From contig JARWMV010000001.1 in NCBI GenBank assembly GCA_030998015.1, positions 62,001 through 126,000 on the forward strand: a DNA stretch of 64,000 nt, written 5' to 3'. The translations under genes and the position numbers were made by a program. Shown here one piece after another: positions 34,845-44,960 of this stretch (the first letter of the stretch is position 1; each line of letters starts with the position of its first letter). The DNA is from Ceratorhiza oryzae-sativae (lineage: Eukaryota > Basidiomycota > Agaricomycetes > Cantharellales > Ceratobasidiaceae). The notes under the pieces are model-generated. The model saw nothing but the letters and a program-made list of their open reading frames with translations, was not told the DNA's origin and searched no databases.

Positions 34845-35950
34845 TCAGACTAGTGCTTGTAGTTCAAGATGGTTGTGGAGGAGGGATAGATAATCCTCCT
34901 GGTGTTTGTGCAACTGCTCAGTTAGGTATGCACAGCAGGCCTTGGCTTTGTGGAGTTTTTCACAAGTTTCTTTGTACCTATTACAGTAATGACAATACCT
35001 GTCTTGGAAATTTTTGATGGTATCTAGCAGGTGACAAAGGAGTTGTTGGCCAAGGTTCTCCAGCTTATAGCTGGTGACAGGGGATGATGTAGTAGTATAA
35101 GAATTTGTCCTTCTTAGGACAGTAAGGACAGCATGCTGGGAAGGTGGCTCTGTTTGCCTGATGGCAAATTTTGCACTCAGGGGCACCTGGCTTGGTAACA
35201 AAGGCTTGTTGGGCTTGTCTGACTTTCTGGGGACAGACTTTGACAATTTTCACATGGTTAAAATTGTCATGGCCTAGACCATGATGCAGATTTTATTATA
35301 ATTTTCCTATATTTTATACATCTCTCTTTCTCATATTTTGGACAAGTCCTGTTTAATCAGATATATGCATAGAATTACTTACATGATCACATGACCTTGT
35401 TGTTGTTTACATTCTGTTTGTACCTTCTGGAATATTCTGTTATGTGGCACCATTCTTACATTGTACAATAGTTGTCTTGCACCATATGTGTATTTGATAT
35501 AGCTCATTGTATGAATATATAAGGGAGAGTCTGAGAGCCTTAAGCCTCAGAACTCAACCTCTTGTTGTATCCCCACTACTACCTGTGTGATTATTCATTG
35601 CATAGTACTTGCCCAGGTCTCTTTAGACCAAATGCATTATTCTCATACATCCTTGTGCCTTATTGCACCCTCACTGCACTTCCTACCTTAGACATTGTCA
35701 GTACAGCCTCTGGCATTGTTACCCATAGGCTTGTCATTGCCACTTAGGTGTTTGACATTACCCTCAGGTTGTAGCTCTGACAAAAATTGATGTGCCTGGC
35801 CTCTTCAAGGATGTCTTCAACCAAGTTGAGAGTGAAGCAGTGGATAGACAGGTGTCCAAACCACCCACACAAATGGCAGTGCTGGCCTTCTGTAAAGGGT
35901 TGTGCCACTGAGGGCCATGTGTTCTGTCAGAGACATACTTGAGCAAAAGC
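34845..35950 (-). pseudogene. Extra zinc-knuckle/Cys-rich ORF upstream of gag, split by a solo LTR
   Basis: Right of the solo LTR the minus strand reads TEGQHCHLCGWFGHLSIHCF, containing a perfect CX2CX4HX4C knuckle, then EDILEEARHINF. If the solo LTR and one AAAAT copy are ignored the frame continues directly to VKIVKVCPQKVRQAQQAF and a cluster of Cys pairs (CKICHQANRATFPACCPYC). A frame change near 35110 is followed by a helical segment (HLLDTIKNFQDRYCHYC, ETCEKLHKAKACCAYLTEQL) ending near 34845. I do not recognise the protein. It may be a second gag-like gene of the retrotransposon, or a passenger. No upstream start codon was identified. Confidence 0.55.
35265..35782 (+). mobile_element. 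Solo LTR of another retrotransposon family
   Basis: 518 bp with TGTCATGGCC at the left and CTCTGACA at the right, flanked by identical AAAAT (35260-35264 and 35783-35787). It has a TATA-like ATATATAAGGG near 35515-35525 and no internal coding region. The first 80 bases resemble the LTR end at 29064. It arose by LTR-LTR recombination after insertion into the older gypsy element. Confidence 0.88.
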
Positions 35951-36320
35951 AAGATAGAACAAGAAGAAAAATAGACCCTTTCCCAAGTCTATTGGAACAG
36001 GAAGGTGACCTCTGTTGCTCAGCTACTTAAGGGCAATGAGCAACCCCACCTCTTGTTGACAAAAGAGATTAGATAACCAAAGCTTGTTATAACATGTGAG
36101 GGACCCAACCTTTGGTCAGTGAGCTGCTGCATCCACAAGGACCAATAACACTTCAACTGATATAGGCATGCAAGGTTTCACAGAGGCATGTATAGGGCAA
36201 CAATGTCTTGTGGCTGTGGATGGGTGGAGTAGGATTGGGGAAAGCAACAAAGTGTTATCTTGAGACAATGCCAACAGCATTCCAGACATATCCCAGGCAA
36301 CACTGAGACTTATGATTGAG

Positions 36321-36334
36321 CAAGAACTTGACCT
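36321..36334 (-). promoter_or_regulatory. Self-priming type primer-binding site
   Basis: Two bases inside the 5' LTR the minus strand reads AGGTCAAGTTCTTG. This is perfectly complementary over 14 nt to CAAGAACTTGACCT inside the LTR (36397-36410), about 30 bp past its TATA box. No tRNA-type TGG follows the LTR. This is the Tf1/sushi arrangement in which the mRNA 5' end primes its own reverse transcription. Confidence 0.75.
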
Positions 36335-36336
36335 GA

Positions 36337-36696
36337 TGTCAACAACAACAAGTCAGGCAACAAGGAAAATGATAAGAAAAGAACTTTTATTTGACAAGGT
36401 CAAGTTCTTGAGGAGTCCTCTGCAAACTTGACCTGGTTTATATACATGATACAAACCACATCATAACAAACAAGTCTGTACAGTGAGTCATGACCAATAA
36501 GAGATAGAAGCAACTGTGGAACTGTGGAATTTCACATCAGAGTTGAAATACATCTTGCTTATTGGCCTGGAACATCCTTTGAGTCACATGACACAGATAT
36601 ACCATAAAAGGCAAGTATGTTTTGAAAATGATCTCATAAGATGTAATAAATCAAGAAAATATTATAGAGTAGATATATGCATGTCAGCTTGTGACA
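36337..36696 (-). repeat. 5' LTR of the gypsy element
   Basis: 360 bp, ends TGTCA/TGACA. Minus-strand TATATAAA near 36438-36446 is the likely core promoter; the predicted start of transcription near 36410 matches the self-priming sequence. Confidence 0.92.
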
Positions 36697-37293
36697 ACCA
36701 CCCCAGCCCATGCACCCCCAAAACATGATGGAGCCTCTGCCAAAGTTGGCAGTTGGAACAATAATCCAGTCACTAAGGCCCTTCCCTTGATGTTTCCATG
36801 CCCAGTGAATTCCATCTGACCCTAGCCTATTAACCTTGGTCTCATCTGATGACAGAACCTGTTTCCAGTCCTCTACTGTCCAGTGCCTATGAACTTCTGC
36901 ACAGGCAATCTGTTCATCATAGTGGTGGCACCTGAAAGTTGGCTTTTTTGGCTTCTTTATAGGCACTGGCCCAGCAGCTTTCAAAGAACATTTGAAAGTT
37001 TTAGGATTTATGGTCTGCCCTTTAAGTTCACACATAGTTTGTGTGGCTTGACATGTGGAGACAGGATTGTGGTTGGTGACAAGCCAGACAGCATAGCAAA
37101 CAGCATAGGGGTTCAGCTTGCAAGGTTGACCACCAGTTGAATTTTCTCTCCCTGGACAGTGCTCAGAACAGATTTTAGAAATAGAGCCAAGAGATATGTT
37201 CCCTATTCTAGCTTCAATCTGTGGATATGTGTGGCCTGAGTTGAGTAGAGCAAACACATAGTTAATAAGATCCTCAGCCAGAGACCTAGTCAT
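36697..37293 (-). pseudogene. Tc1/mariner-type transposase, N-terminal part
   Basis: ATG-initiated from 37293. An HTH-like N-terminus (LINYVFALLNSGHTYPQIEA, ISLGSISKICSEH) is followed by a region with PKTFKCSLKAAG and KKPTFRCHHYDE, then the first catalytic Asp in VEDWKQVLSSDETKVNRLGS and MFWGCMGWGG, where the gypsy element enters. The SDET-K-N and GxxxW pattern is typical of Tc1-like DD(34)E transposases. Further sequence is at 29065-29200. Inverted ends were not securely found, though CTCTGTGA occurs near both block edges. Confidence 0.85.
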
Positions 37294-37330
37294 AATAAAA
37301 TATGGAGTGAGGTGATTTGAGCTACTTCAC

Positions 37331-37789
37331 AGAGTGCTACAAGATCTTATATTCAATGGCTATCATGATACGTGTAGCATATAAACGCATATAGTACAAG
37401 TATTGATACAGGGGAATGAGTTTGAAGGATCTGACACAGGGGACAAAACCTTTGACGTGATCCTCACGCACTGTTTCACATCTAACTCCCCCATTTATAG
37501 ACGAAACAGGTCGTATATATATTCGTTTTGTAGCCACGATGATATTCTATTGACCTATGGTAATTACATTTTGAGGCGTGCCCTCGATCAAAAGTTATAG
37601 CTGTTTTAAACGCTAGGATCAAAACATGTGAAAGGTTTTGTCCCATACTGTAGTTGAGCTAAGTACGAATTGTATCTTAGCCGCCATGAAACCTCCCTGC
37701 ACAAGACTAAGCAGAATTCTACTTTATCTGGCTGAATATGCGAAGGGACAAGAACGTAGCGACTACACTACGAATAGAGAAGACAAGGC
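37331..37789. other. Intergenic, no gene seen
   Basis: CpG content returns to normal from about 37340. No coding signal recognised. Confidence 0.4.
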
Positions 37790-38165
37790 GAAGGCCAGCA
37801 GTTTCCCTCCGATTAAACATTTTGGTTAAGTATCAAACTGGATATAGGAGGCAGGGACCATCATATTCCGGGAAATTTTTGACTGGAATGCTTGAGCTTG
37901 ACAGAATGGAAGCCACGGCCGAGCTCAGCTTGCTCATGTCATGCCCAAAATTTTCTATGACTGCTCCAGTGTTAACCCTCACAGGAAAGCCCCGCGCCAC
38001 TGGATCGCACTCAATCAAACCTCATTGAACAAGGGTGGACAAATACTCTCATGAGGAATTAAAGGGCAGGGGTAGCCCAAGCTCGCTCAATTAATGAAAG
38101 TATATAGAACAATGAGGACCAATAAATACTGCGCGTACATCACAGCCTGTCCGATGATGGGTATC
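37790..38165. repeat. 3' flank duplicate of peroxidase unit (matches 23190-23570)
   Basis: Nearly collinear match to the flank of peroxidase fragment C, marking one end of the duplicated unit that includes peroxidase B. Confidence 0.85.
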
Positions 38166-38176
38166 AACCAATCCGA

Positions 38177-40214
38177 CTAAAAATCGCCCTGAACAACACG
38201 TTAAAAGCAATGAAAATTATTAATACGAACTCCACTTACACAAGTTTCGGATAGTATCCCGGTATTCTTGAACCCGTCCTCGATCTTGTTTCCGGTTGTC
38301 CCTTGAGCCCACAGATCCGCAGTGGTCGACCAAGAGCTCACGGGAAGCGCGAATGTACCTTGGAGATTACGTCGTCAAACCTCAGCACAAATGATATCAA
38401 CTGAAACTCACCTCTATAGAGCGCATATCCTGTTGCAGTGTTCTTCCAGAGCGTCATTGGCACCGACTTGACCGTCAGCAAGGGAACAACCGATCCTTGT
38501 CTGTCCGACTGTACAGCAACGCTCATTGTTGGATTCTTCAGACCCTTGCTAGATAGGATCTATCAACAAACCGGTGAGCGAGGTCAGACTCATATATTAT
38601 TTGGATACTCACAGCAGCCGTCATAGTTAGGTTCCAGTTGCCGTTCGCGTCTTCCTTTTGCACAAGGCAAGATTGGGGCGCTTGATAGATGAGACTGTCT
38701 TGGAGAGGGTATCCAGCACCATTGTTGGTATAGAGAGTCTTGCCGCCCGATGCGGACGTTATGCTAACGTTGAAGCTCGAGATACCCTTGGGGAGCGGGG
38801 TTTGTGAAATCTCGAAAAACTAGATGCTGGTCAGGATAAACCCGTTGACGAAGAAAGTGACAGAATCTTACTCTGAATGACCCTTCGAAACCAAATCCCC
38901 TTGCATCCGGGGATGTTACCATAGTCGTCGAAATAGCTTGGCTGGACGTTTTGCCTGACCGATCCTTGTAAATCAGCTGAACACTCTTCGGATCGCCTTT
39001 TCCGTCATCCTTGACACGGATGTAGCCCGATAGCTGAAGGTTGCCGTTTTTGAGCAGCTGAAGTTGAATTTGAAACGGTTTAATCGTTTGGGGGGTGAGT
39101 GGCGGGCTGAGCTTGACCGACGCGGGCACGGTATCGATCATTCGCTGCAGTATGGAGCCACACGTGGATAAGAAATTCTGAGGGCTAGACATGTTTCGAA
39201 TTGTCGAGTTTCCATCGGCTACGGAGTTTCAATAGGCGTCAAATTCCTCTCAAATAAAGTCAAACGGAATGGTGACTTACAACTGAACACGGTGAAATCA
39301 GAATTATTTCCGCCAGGAGCGGTAACCAACGGATTTTTTGTTGTCCCGGCGAGATACTCAGTTGCGACTTTGTTATCGAATTGCCCGGCGGTAGTATCGA
39401 AGTGAGCGAAATTCGAAGTGCTGGAGTTTCCAGTCAGCTCGGGGAAAAACTCTCCGTGCACTCCTCCCAAGGCTATGAAGAAAATTAGCACGAGACAAAC
39501 TATCTGCCTAGACAAATCGCCTACTATGACCACACGCGACCATCTACAAAAGCCAGATGTCAGAGATGCAGTGGTTCGATCGAGATATTTCCTCACCTGA
39601 ATCATGTCCTTTTGATTGAACCCTGCGTCGGCGAACTTTTTCAACTGGATTTTGATATTGTCTTTCGGCTCGGGTACGCGTCCCTCTGGGGCCGGCCCAC
39701 TCGCATCGATTCGTCCGGCTCTCATGGCGAGTGGCGGGCCATCACAACCACGAACAGCCGTATACGTCGCAAGAGCGATCAAATCCGCCATACTGGCCCT
39801 GGTGCTGTAATAAGTAAGCATAAACGAAAACGTGGCGTTGAACGATCGTCCTCCGAGGTTTTCTGGGCGGTCCGTCTCAAAGACGAGCGAGGCGTCCATG
39901 CCCCCAGTCTTCGTCGCGGCATTGTATGAGATGGCATCGTGAAACGCTGTGCGTAGCCATTCGGCTGATCCCTGACGGGCAGCACTGGGGTCTTGAGGAA
40001 AGCCTGCGCAAGGGTTGATACCACCAGCTACGCCGGACCCGAACAGACCACTCTGCGTGTTGATGAGACGGAATGATTATTGGGCAAATAATCTGAGACA
40101 TACCTGAACATAAGTCATACTTTCGAGCTCGTCCCAGACAGGATTCGGCCATGTATAATCGGCAGAAGCCAGGAGAGCACAGGATAATATGAAAAGTGAG
40201 AAAAGAGACGGCAT
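38177..40214 (-). CDS. Secreted heme peroxidase, copy B (intact)
   Basis: ATG at 40212-40214 starts MPSLFSLFILSCALLASADY, a clear signal peptide. Then come WLRTAFHDAISYNAATKTGG (distal Arg and His), MADLIALATYTAVRGC, MRAGRIDASGP, a 19-nt exon with the proximal His (MVACGH), TLGGVHGEFFPELTGN, and a C-terminal beta-rich part (QLSGYIRVKDDGKGDPKS, YKDRSGKTSSQAISTTM, KEDANGNWNLTM, SVAVQSDRQGSVVPLLTVKS). It ends LSETCGDF at 38177. All joins I checked keep frame with GT-AG introns, giving about 540 residues. An extracellular H2O2-dependent oxidase is the best call; the natural substrate is unknown. A TATA box lies at 40257-40267. Copy A (19813-21845) and fragment C (23571-24045) are paralogs. Confidence 0.87.
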
Positions 40215-40256
40215 CTCGCAGAAGGAGTTGGTTTGAGCGACCCATGGTACTCGTTG

Positions 40257-40267
40257 GTTTTATATGT
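40257..40267 (-). promoter_or_regulatory. TATA box of peroxidase B
   Basis: Minus-strand CATATAAAACC about 45 bp before the ATG. Confidence 0.5.
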
Positions 40268-40299
40268 TTTGTGGCGCCAAGGCAAGGTTTTTTTAGACA

Positions 40300-40700
40300 G
40301 TGCTAATAGAGGTTGCGAAGCACCCCAGGTGTGGAATTATCAGTCATGGAATGAGTGGATGCGTGGAAATGTGGCGACGGCTGATCCATTAGGCAACCGC
40401 GTTGGGTACACCCAGGCTATTAGCACTGAAAACCAAGGGGTAGACATTCGGCCCATCGAAAATAGGGAAATAGGATGTTTGTGATTGCTTCATGATTTTG
40501 GGCCGAGTCAGTACGGTGGGATCGATGTATGCCATTGGCGTCTAGTTGGGGGCATCCTATAAACCCGTCCACGAAGCTTGAAAGCCGGTCAGCCTCCCAG
40601 ATCCGTCATTTGGAGCTCCAGATCCACGACAGTCGACGACGCCACATGCGGCGTGGACCAAGCGGAAATGAACAGCGAACAAAAGGCTGTCCGCGCGTTG
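40300..40700. repeat. Duplicated promoter/flank of peroxidase B (matches 21900-22260)
   Basis: Diverged but collinear blocks shared with the region upstream of copy A, including CTATAAACCCG and AAAGGCTGTCC. Confidence 0.65.
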
Positions 40701-42639
40701 GACATGGAACAGCAGGAAGAGAACCAGCGAGCGGTGTGGTACTGGCCTAAAGTGCACTGCCGCAATACATCGAGGCATATTTGCATCGCACGTGGTCTTT
40801 CCCACGATCCGTACCCGATGTCAGTCAACAGCAGTGAACAGGACTGGGAACTTGGACACAGCAATATACGTACCAATTAATTGAATCATATCTATCCATT
40901 CATCTAAAACAGCTGTCTGATCCGTTGTCGTGATAATCTTGCCGAAAAGAGCATGTACCCCTTCAAATATACGTCCCCAGTTCCCACCGGTCACCCTGAG
41001 TACTAATTTTGATCAGCTACAGGCTCTATCGGTCGAATGTATGGCATACTTACTATGTTGATGGTGAATTATACCGATTTACGCGTTTGCGATGTCCTGT
41101 GACAGATCTGATTCTCCCCAACGAATCAACCCGATTCTTTGCGAGGATCGATTGATAATTCAAACCGTTGTCTGCGCTGTGCTATACCGTAGGACAGCAC
41201 TTCAAAGGTCTTTTAACTTATTCGTATGTCCAATTCTCCGGAACTTATCCATTTCAGGACCTTCCGGCCATTCTTTGTTCAAGCTGACGCAATGAGAACG
41301 TAGTGAGATCAGTGTTGACGAAATATACAAGTTATTCACTAGGCCGGCCTAGTGGCCAAAAAGGATCCAGGTTTCACCACGCTTGCCTAGGAGGGTGAGC
41401 GTAATCGAGGGATATGTGGGAAGACTCAGTGAAAAACAAAAACAAAAACAAAATGACACTCTTAGTTTCTGTTCCTGCTATCCTCATGAACATACTACCA
41501 ATACTGCATTTCGGGTACATGAAGCCTGGTCTGGTGGACGAGTCATTGCAGCAACATCTTGGCTCCGACCCATAATGAACTCACTTACATAAACTGGGTG
41601 AAACGGAGTCAATCGCTTACGCGAATTCGCCAGTGAAGCATACAACAATTTTTGCCCTGTCTCGTGTAGAGAATTAAGTGCTGGCAAATGAAAAGATCTG
41701 ATTTCAAGGCTTAGTTCGGCATTATCAGTCGACTGGAAGATGTCACAATTGTCAATAAACTTGACGGAATATTTATTGCTATCACGATCCCCCCTGGACA
41801 AAAGCCCATTACTGAATGGTGGGTCCCTCAATATCAATAGGTTTGGCAAAAAATTCAACTATGAATTCACATCGCTGAAATCTTCAACCCCGAGCTCGTC
41901 GTTCACGTTCCCAACGCGAAACTGCCCATTGTCCTCCGTGAGCGGGCAAGGAATCTGGCCAAGGTCGGTTTCAAGGGATACAGCTTGGAATGGTCGGGCT
42001 GCAGGTGTCATCCACAGGAGGGGGAGTGGTAAGTTACGGGGCCAAGCTACGGTCAAACACGAGACAATAGGTACTGTTTGGTGGTGCTTTCAATATTTAT
42101 GCCCTCGGTGTCGCGAGCCACGACACCTAAGCTTACCCCTGCCGGCTCCCGCCTGTTTAAGTATCGCTTAAAGCACGGGTATGGACCTCTCGCTCTCCCT
42201 TATCCATGTTTTCGCTTATGGCTCACTAATAATGTATTTTTTCGTTCTATTTGCCAGTGTGTATGCACGCGTAGCCAATTGTTCTTTCATAGTATGAATA
42301 CAACGGTATTCGACCTTGACACCTAGGTCAAAATACCTCGCACCCTCCTCATCTATATCCAGCGTTATCGTGTGCCCTCCCCGTTGGGTCGCAGCATTGG
42401 GGGTGCTGCAAACCGAAGAGCTACTCGACCCACAGTGGTGCATGCCGTTGGATATTGCCGCTGTCGAAACCCAAGCGAATTGATCGGTTTCTATAACTAC
42501 CTCGTTGCACCAGCCATCCAAAAGAACATTCCCTGGAGGGTCCTTGTACGACCGATTGTGTCTTGGGGACGGGATTGCACAGCTGAACTCGGTTCACATG
42601 ATGCCGCATGTGCCATCACGATGTGTTCAGCTTGATCAA
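40701..42639. other. Intergenic, no secure gene
   Basis: Contains an A-rich CAAAAA tandem run at about 41430-41455. A plus-strand stretch near 41880-42030 reads protein-like (LPIVLRERARNLAKVGFKGY), and a minus frame 42216-42521 does too, but neither has a recognisable family, start or splice structure. Confidence 0.35.
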
Positions 42640-43110
42640 ATTGAATAGGTCTGAGCGGCCATCAAAACTAAAACGATCTTATTCGGCCTCTCCCGCACTT
42701 CATTTTCGTCCAAAAAAGGGGTACCCGATCCAGAAACTAGCCGTGATTGACGTGGTGGATTCACTTGTGGCCCTCATGCTGAACTCGGAACAATGGAACA
42801 AAACCTCGTTGCTTTGAGTTTCTGGATTGTAATCATCATTACTAGACAAGAGGTTGCACCAGCGATTGAACCCATATGCAAATCTAAGATATATCGAGGT
42901 CGCAACAATATCCTCAGTGTAGATTGACTCCAATCAAGCCGAAGATGACCAATTCATCGTCAGAACCAATTAGGAATTGCCTTTTTGGACCAGCAAAATG
43001 GCCTCTTGATCTCGACAGATGGGGTAATCTATTGAATCAGCTGGTCGTCGGTCAGACGTCCTGCCTCCGAAGCAGCTACCGGTGCTACAAGGATTCAAAG
43101 AGAGCCCCAA
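42640..43110. repeat. Segmental duplicate, left copy (matches 44570-44960)
   Basis: Shared blocks in order: TCTTATTCGG, CCTCCCGCACTTCAT, CGGAACAA, GGAACAA, CTAATTAGG/CAATTAGGAATTGCC, GCAAAATGGCC / GTAAAATGAAGCC and TCAGCTGGTCG / TCAATTGATCG. The duplicates flank I66-like copy B. Confidence 0.7.
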
Positions 43111-43545
43111 ATCATATTTGAACGATCGGGTACTAATACGCCCAACTTGATTTTAAAGTTTTTCCCGAGTCGTTCCAAGAAGGTGCTTCTCAGAATGCAC
43201 GAAACACATGCGCATCGCTATACGTGGAAGTCAGAGCGTTCATTGTGATACTTCCTACAATTTATGCGGATGGCAGATCCCCAAGGCAATCAAGGGGCAA
43301 CGAGGGCTTGAGCATCACTATCCTTCGGCCCTCTAAATCCGTCCAATTTGCCGTGTGATTTGCCCAAAAGCTCGAAAGCGATTATTACGGGCTCATGATA
43401 TCGCGTCTGGCATTACCAGCATAATATTTTAGCACCGTTTTGAGGACCCATGTCCATCTGAACTCTTCCAATAGATATTGTTTGCAAGATCTTGGCACAC
43501 TAATTCATTCAATTTGTTACACACACAAGCAATTGTTATCACACA

Positions 43546-44194
43546 TCAGGTACTGGGTTCGTGCGGCATGAGCATCCAAAGTTGACCGGGATGGCCTTGC
43601 TCAGGCTGGAGAGTAATCTATCGACGAATGTTTAAGAATAATGAAGCAGAGATGAATCAAATCACACGCACCTTTGTCCCATTCTGGCTATCTTCCGGAA
43701 TAGTCCAGCACAGTGGGTGATTGGGCAGGTGAATCCTGGTATGATCCACTGGTTGAGAGCTGACTCTTGGTCCCAATTCACGTAGGACTCACTGGTATTC
43801 TTCAAACCCTGCTGAGTCTATTGCCCATGTAAACGAACCGGGGAGACAGCCGATCGTGCTGTTGACCTGTTAAACGTGAAATTTGCGTGCCGGAACGCAA
43901 CTGAGCAGGATTTTCAAAACTCACGTTGATACCATCAACCGGTTGGAAGAAAGTGTCGGACTCCTGGAAGAACCTAATTGAATAAGTATCGCCACCTTCA
44001 AGGTACTTGATGAAAACCGTTTGCTGAATAGCTGATCAGTATCAATATGTTGATGGGAAAAAAATTGACCGGAAACACACGTTGCTAGAATCATTGACCT
44101 CGGGATCGTTGGGCGCGTACCGTCCAACGCGTAGCTTCGCCTTGTCGGTGCCCACCTTGGAGAAAATCTGGTAAGTACCGGTTTGGATAGGCAT
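43546..44194 (-). CDS. I66-like beta-trefoil protein, copy B
   Basis: ATG at 44192-44194: MPIQTGTYQIFSKVGTDKAK, VNDSSN, intron, KTVFIKYLEGGDTYSIRFFQ, intron, a short exon around STIGCLPGSFTWAIDSAGFE, then RIHLPNHPLCWTIPEDSQNG and a final exon ITLQPEQGHPGQLWMLMPH ending at 43546. Same exon pattern, strand and strand-turn motifs as copies A, C and D, including the closing IxLxxxxGxxxQLW. It is probably a small cytosolic beta-trefoil (I66-like protease inhibitor or lectin-like). Flanked on both sides by copies of the same 400-470-bp segment, so it sits inside a tandem duplication. A TATA-like TATATAAC lies about 77 bp upstream. Confidence 0.65.
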
Positions 44195-44270
44195 AGCTAA
44201 TGAAGTTCGAGTTGGAGATGTAGTTCACACAAGTAGTGAGCGATAAGACAGTGGGTTGGGCTACATGTGG

Positions 44271-44277
44271 TTATATA
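44271..44277 (-). promoter_or_regulatory. TATA-like element of I66-like copy B
   Basis: Minus-strand CTATATAACC, 77 bp before the ATG. Confidence 0.4.
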
Positions 44278-44569
44278 GCAGAGAGTGGGTGTTGTTTGGA
44301 AATATTATGCTCTGGACATTCATCCTCTCGGGGCACCACCTGCCCATCTCATTACGGAACCTCGTTCCACACTTCCCGCCGTTGGAGCCCAAGTGAATTC
44401 AATAATGTCCGCTGTTGCCTCATTCTAGCAGCAGCTTTCGGAAGCACCTTCACTTGAGGGGCCTCGTGAGGCTCAGAATGTCTTCGGCATGGAATTCTGT
44501 GAACACATTTAGTTCAATGACGCAGCATACACCCTAGTATGTGTTGTTCGTGACCATGTCGAGTGGGGC

Positions 44570-44960
44570 TCGGCGGTGATAAGAAATGAAACCATCTTAT
44601 TCGGTCCCTCCCGCACTTCATCTTCGCCTAGACAGGTTTATTGGACCCAGCAGCAAGCCGAATGCCCAACATAGCGGATCAATACATTGATGCTCAGAGT
44701 GGGGTCGGAACAACGGAACAAGGTCTCGGTGCTTTTGATACGAGGCTCGTAATAAGCATGGCTCAATTCATACACGGATATAACATATATCGGGATGCGG
44801 CTACGTTGCAACCATAAATTTGCCCGAATCGAAAAAAATGGACAGTCAATCACAGTGAGGACTAATTAGGCATCGCCTTTTTGAAGGAGTAAAATGAAGC
44901 CTTGACCACGACAGAAGCAGTAAGCCATTGAGTCAATTGATCGGCACTAGAACAGCCGGC
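44570..44960. repeat. Segmental duplicate, right copy (matches 42640-43110)
   Basis: See the left copy. Divergence is substantial, so the duplication is old. Confidence 0.7.

Larger units (their letters stand above)
29201..36696 (-). mobile_element. Complete Ty3/gypsy chromodomain retrotransposon (inactivated)
   Basis: Bounded by two 360-bp LTRs (29201-29560 and 36337-36696) that start TGTCA and end TGACA, and flanked by a 5-bp target duplication ACCAC (29196-29200 and 36697-36701). Genes run on the minus strand: gag, protease-RT-RNase H, then integrase with a C-terminal chromodomain. A polypurine tract adjoins the 3' LTR, and a primer-binding site of self-priming type lies two bases inside the 5' LTR. 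The pol frame has two stops and a frameshift, and the RT active site is altered, so this copy cannot move by itself. It lies inside a transposase gene. Confidence 0.93.
26540..37330. mobile_element. Nested transposon block with near-absent CpG
   Basis: From about 26540 to 37330 CpG dinucleotides are almost absent while both flanks have normal CpG. The block contains, nested, a Tc1/mariner transposase gene, a Ty3/gypsy element, a solo LTR and other LTR-type sequence, each entered separately. The only obvious exception is a CpG-rich island at 28076-28310. Confidence 0.85.

Noticed and set aside
41426..41456. CAAAAA tandem run as a possible CRISPR or regulatory array
   Set aside because: It is a simple A-rich microsatellite with no spacers.
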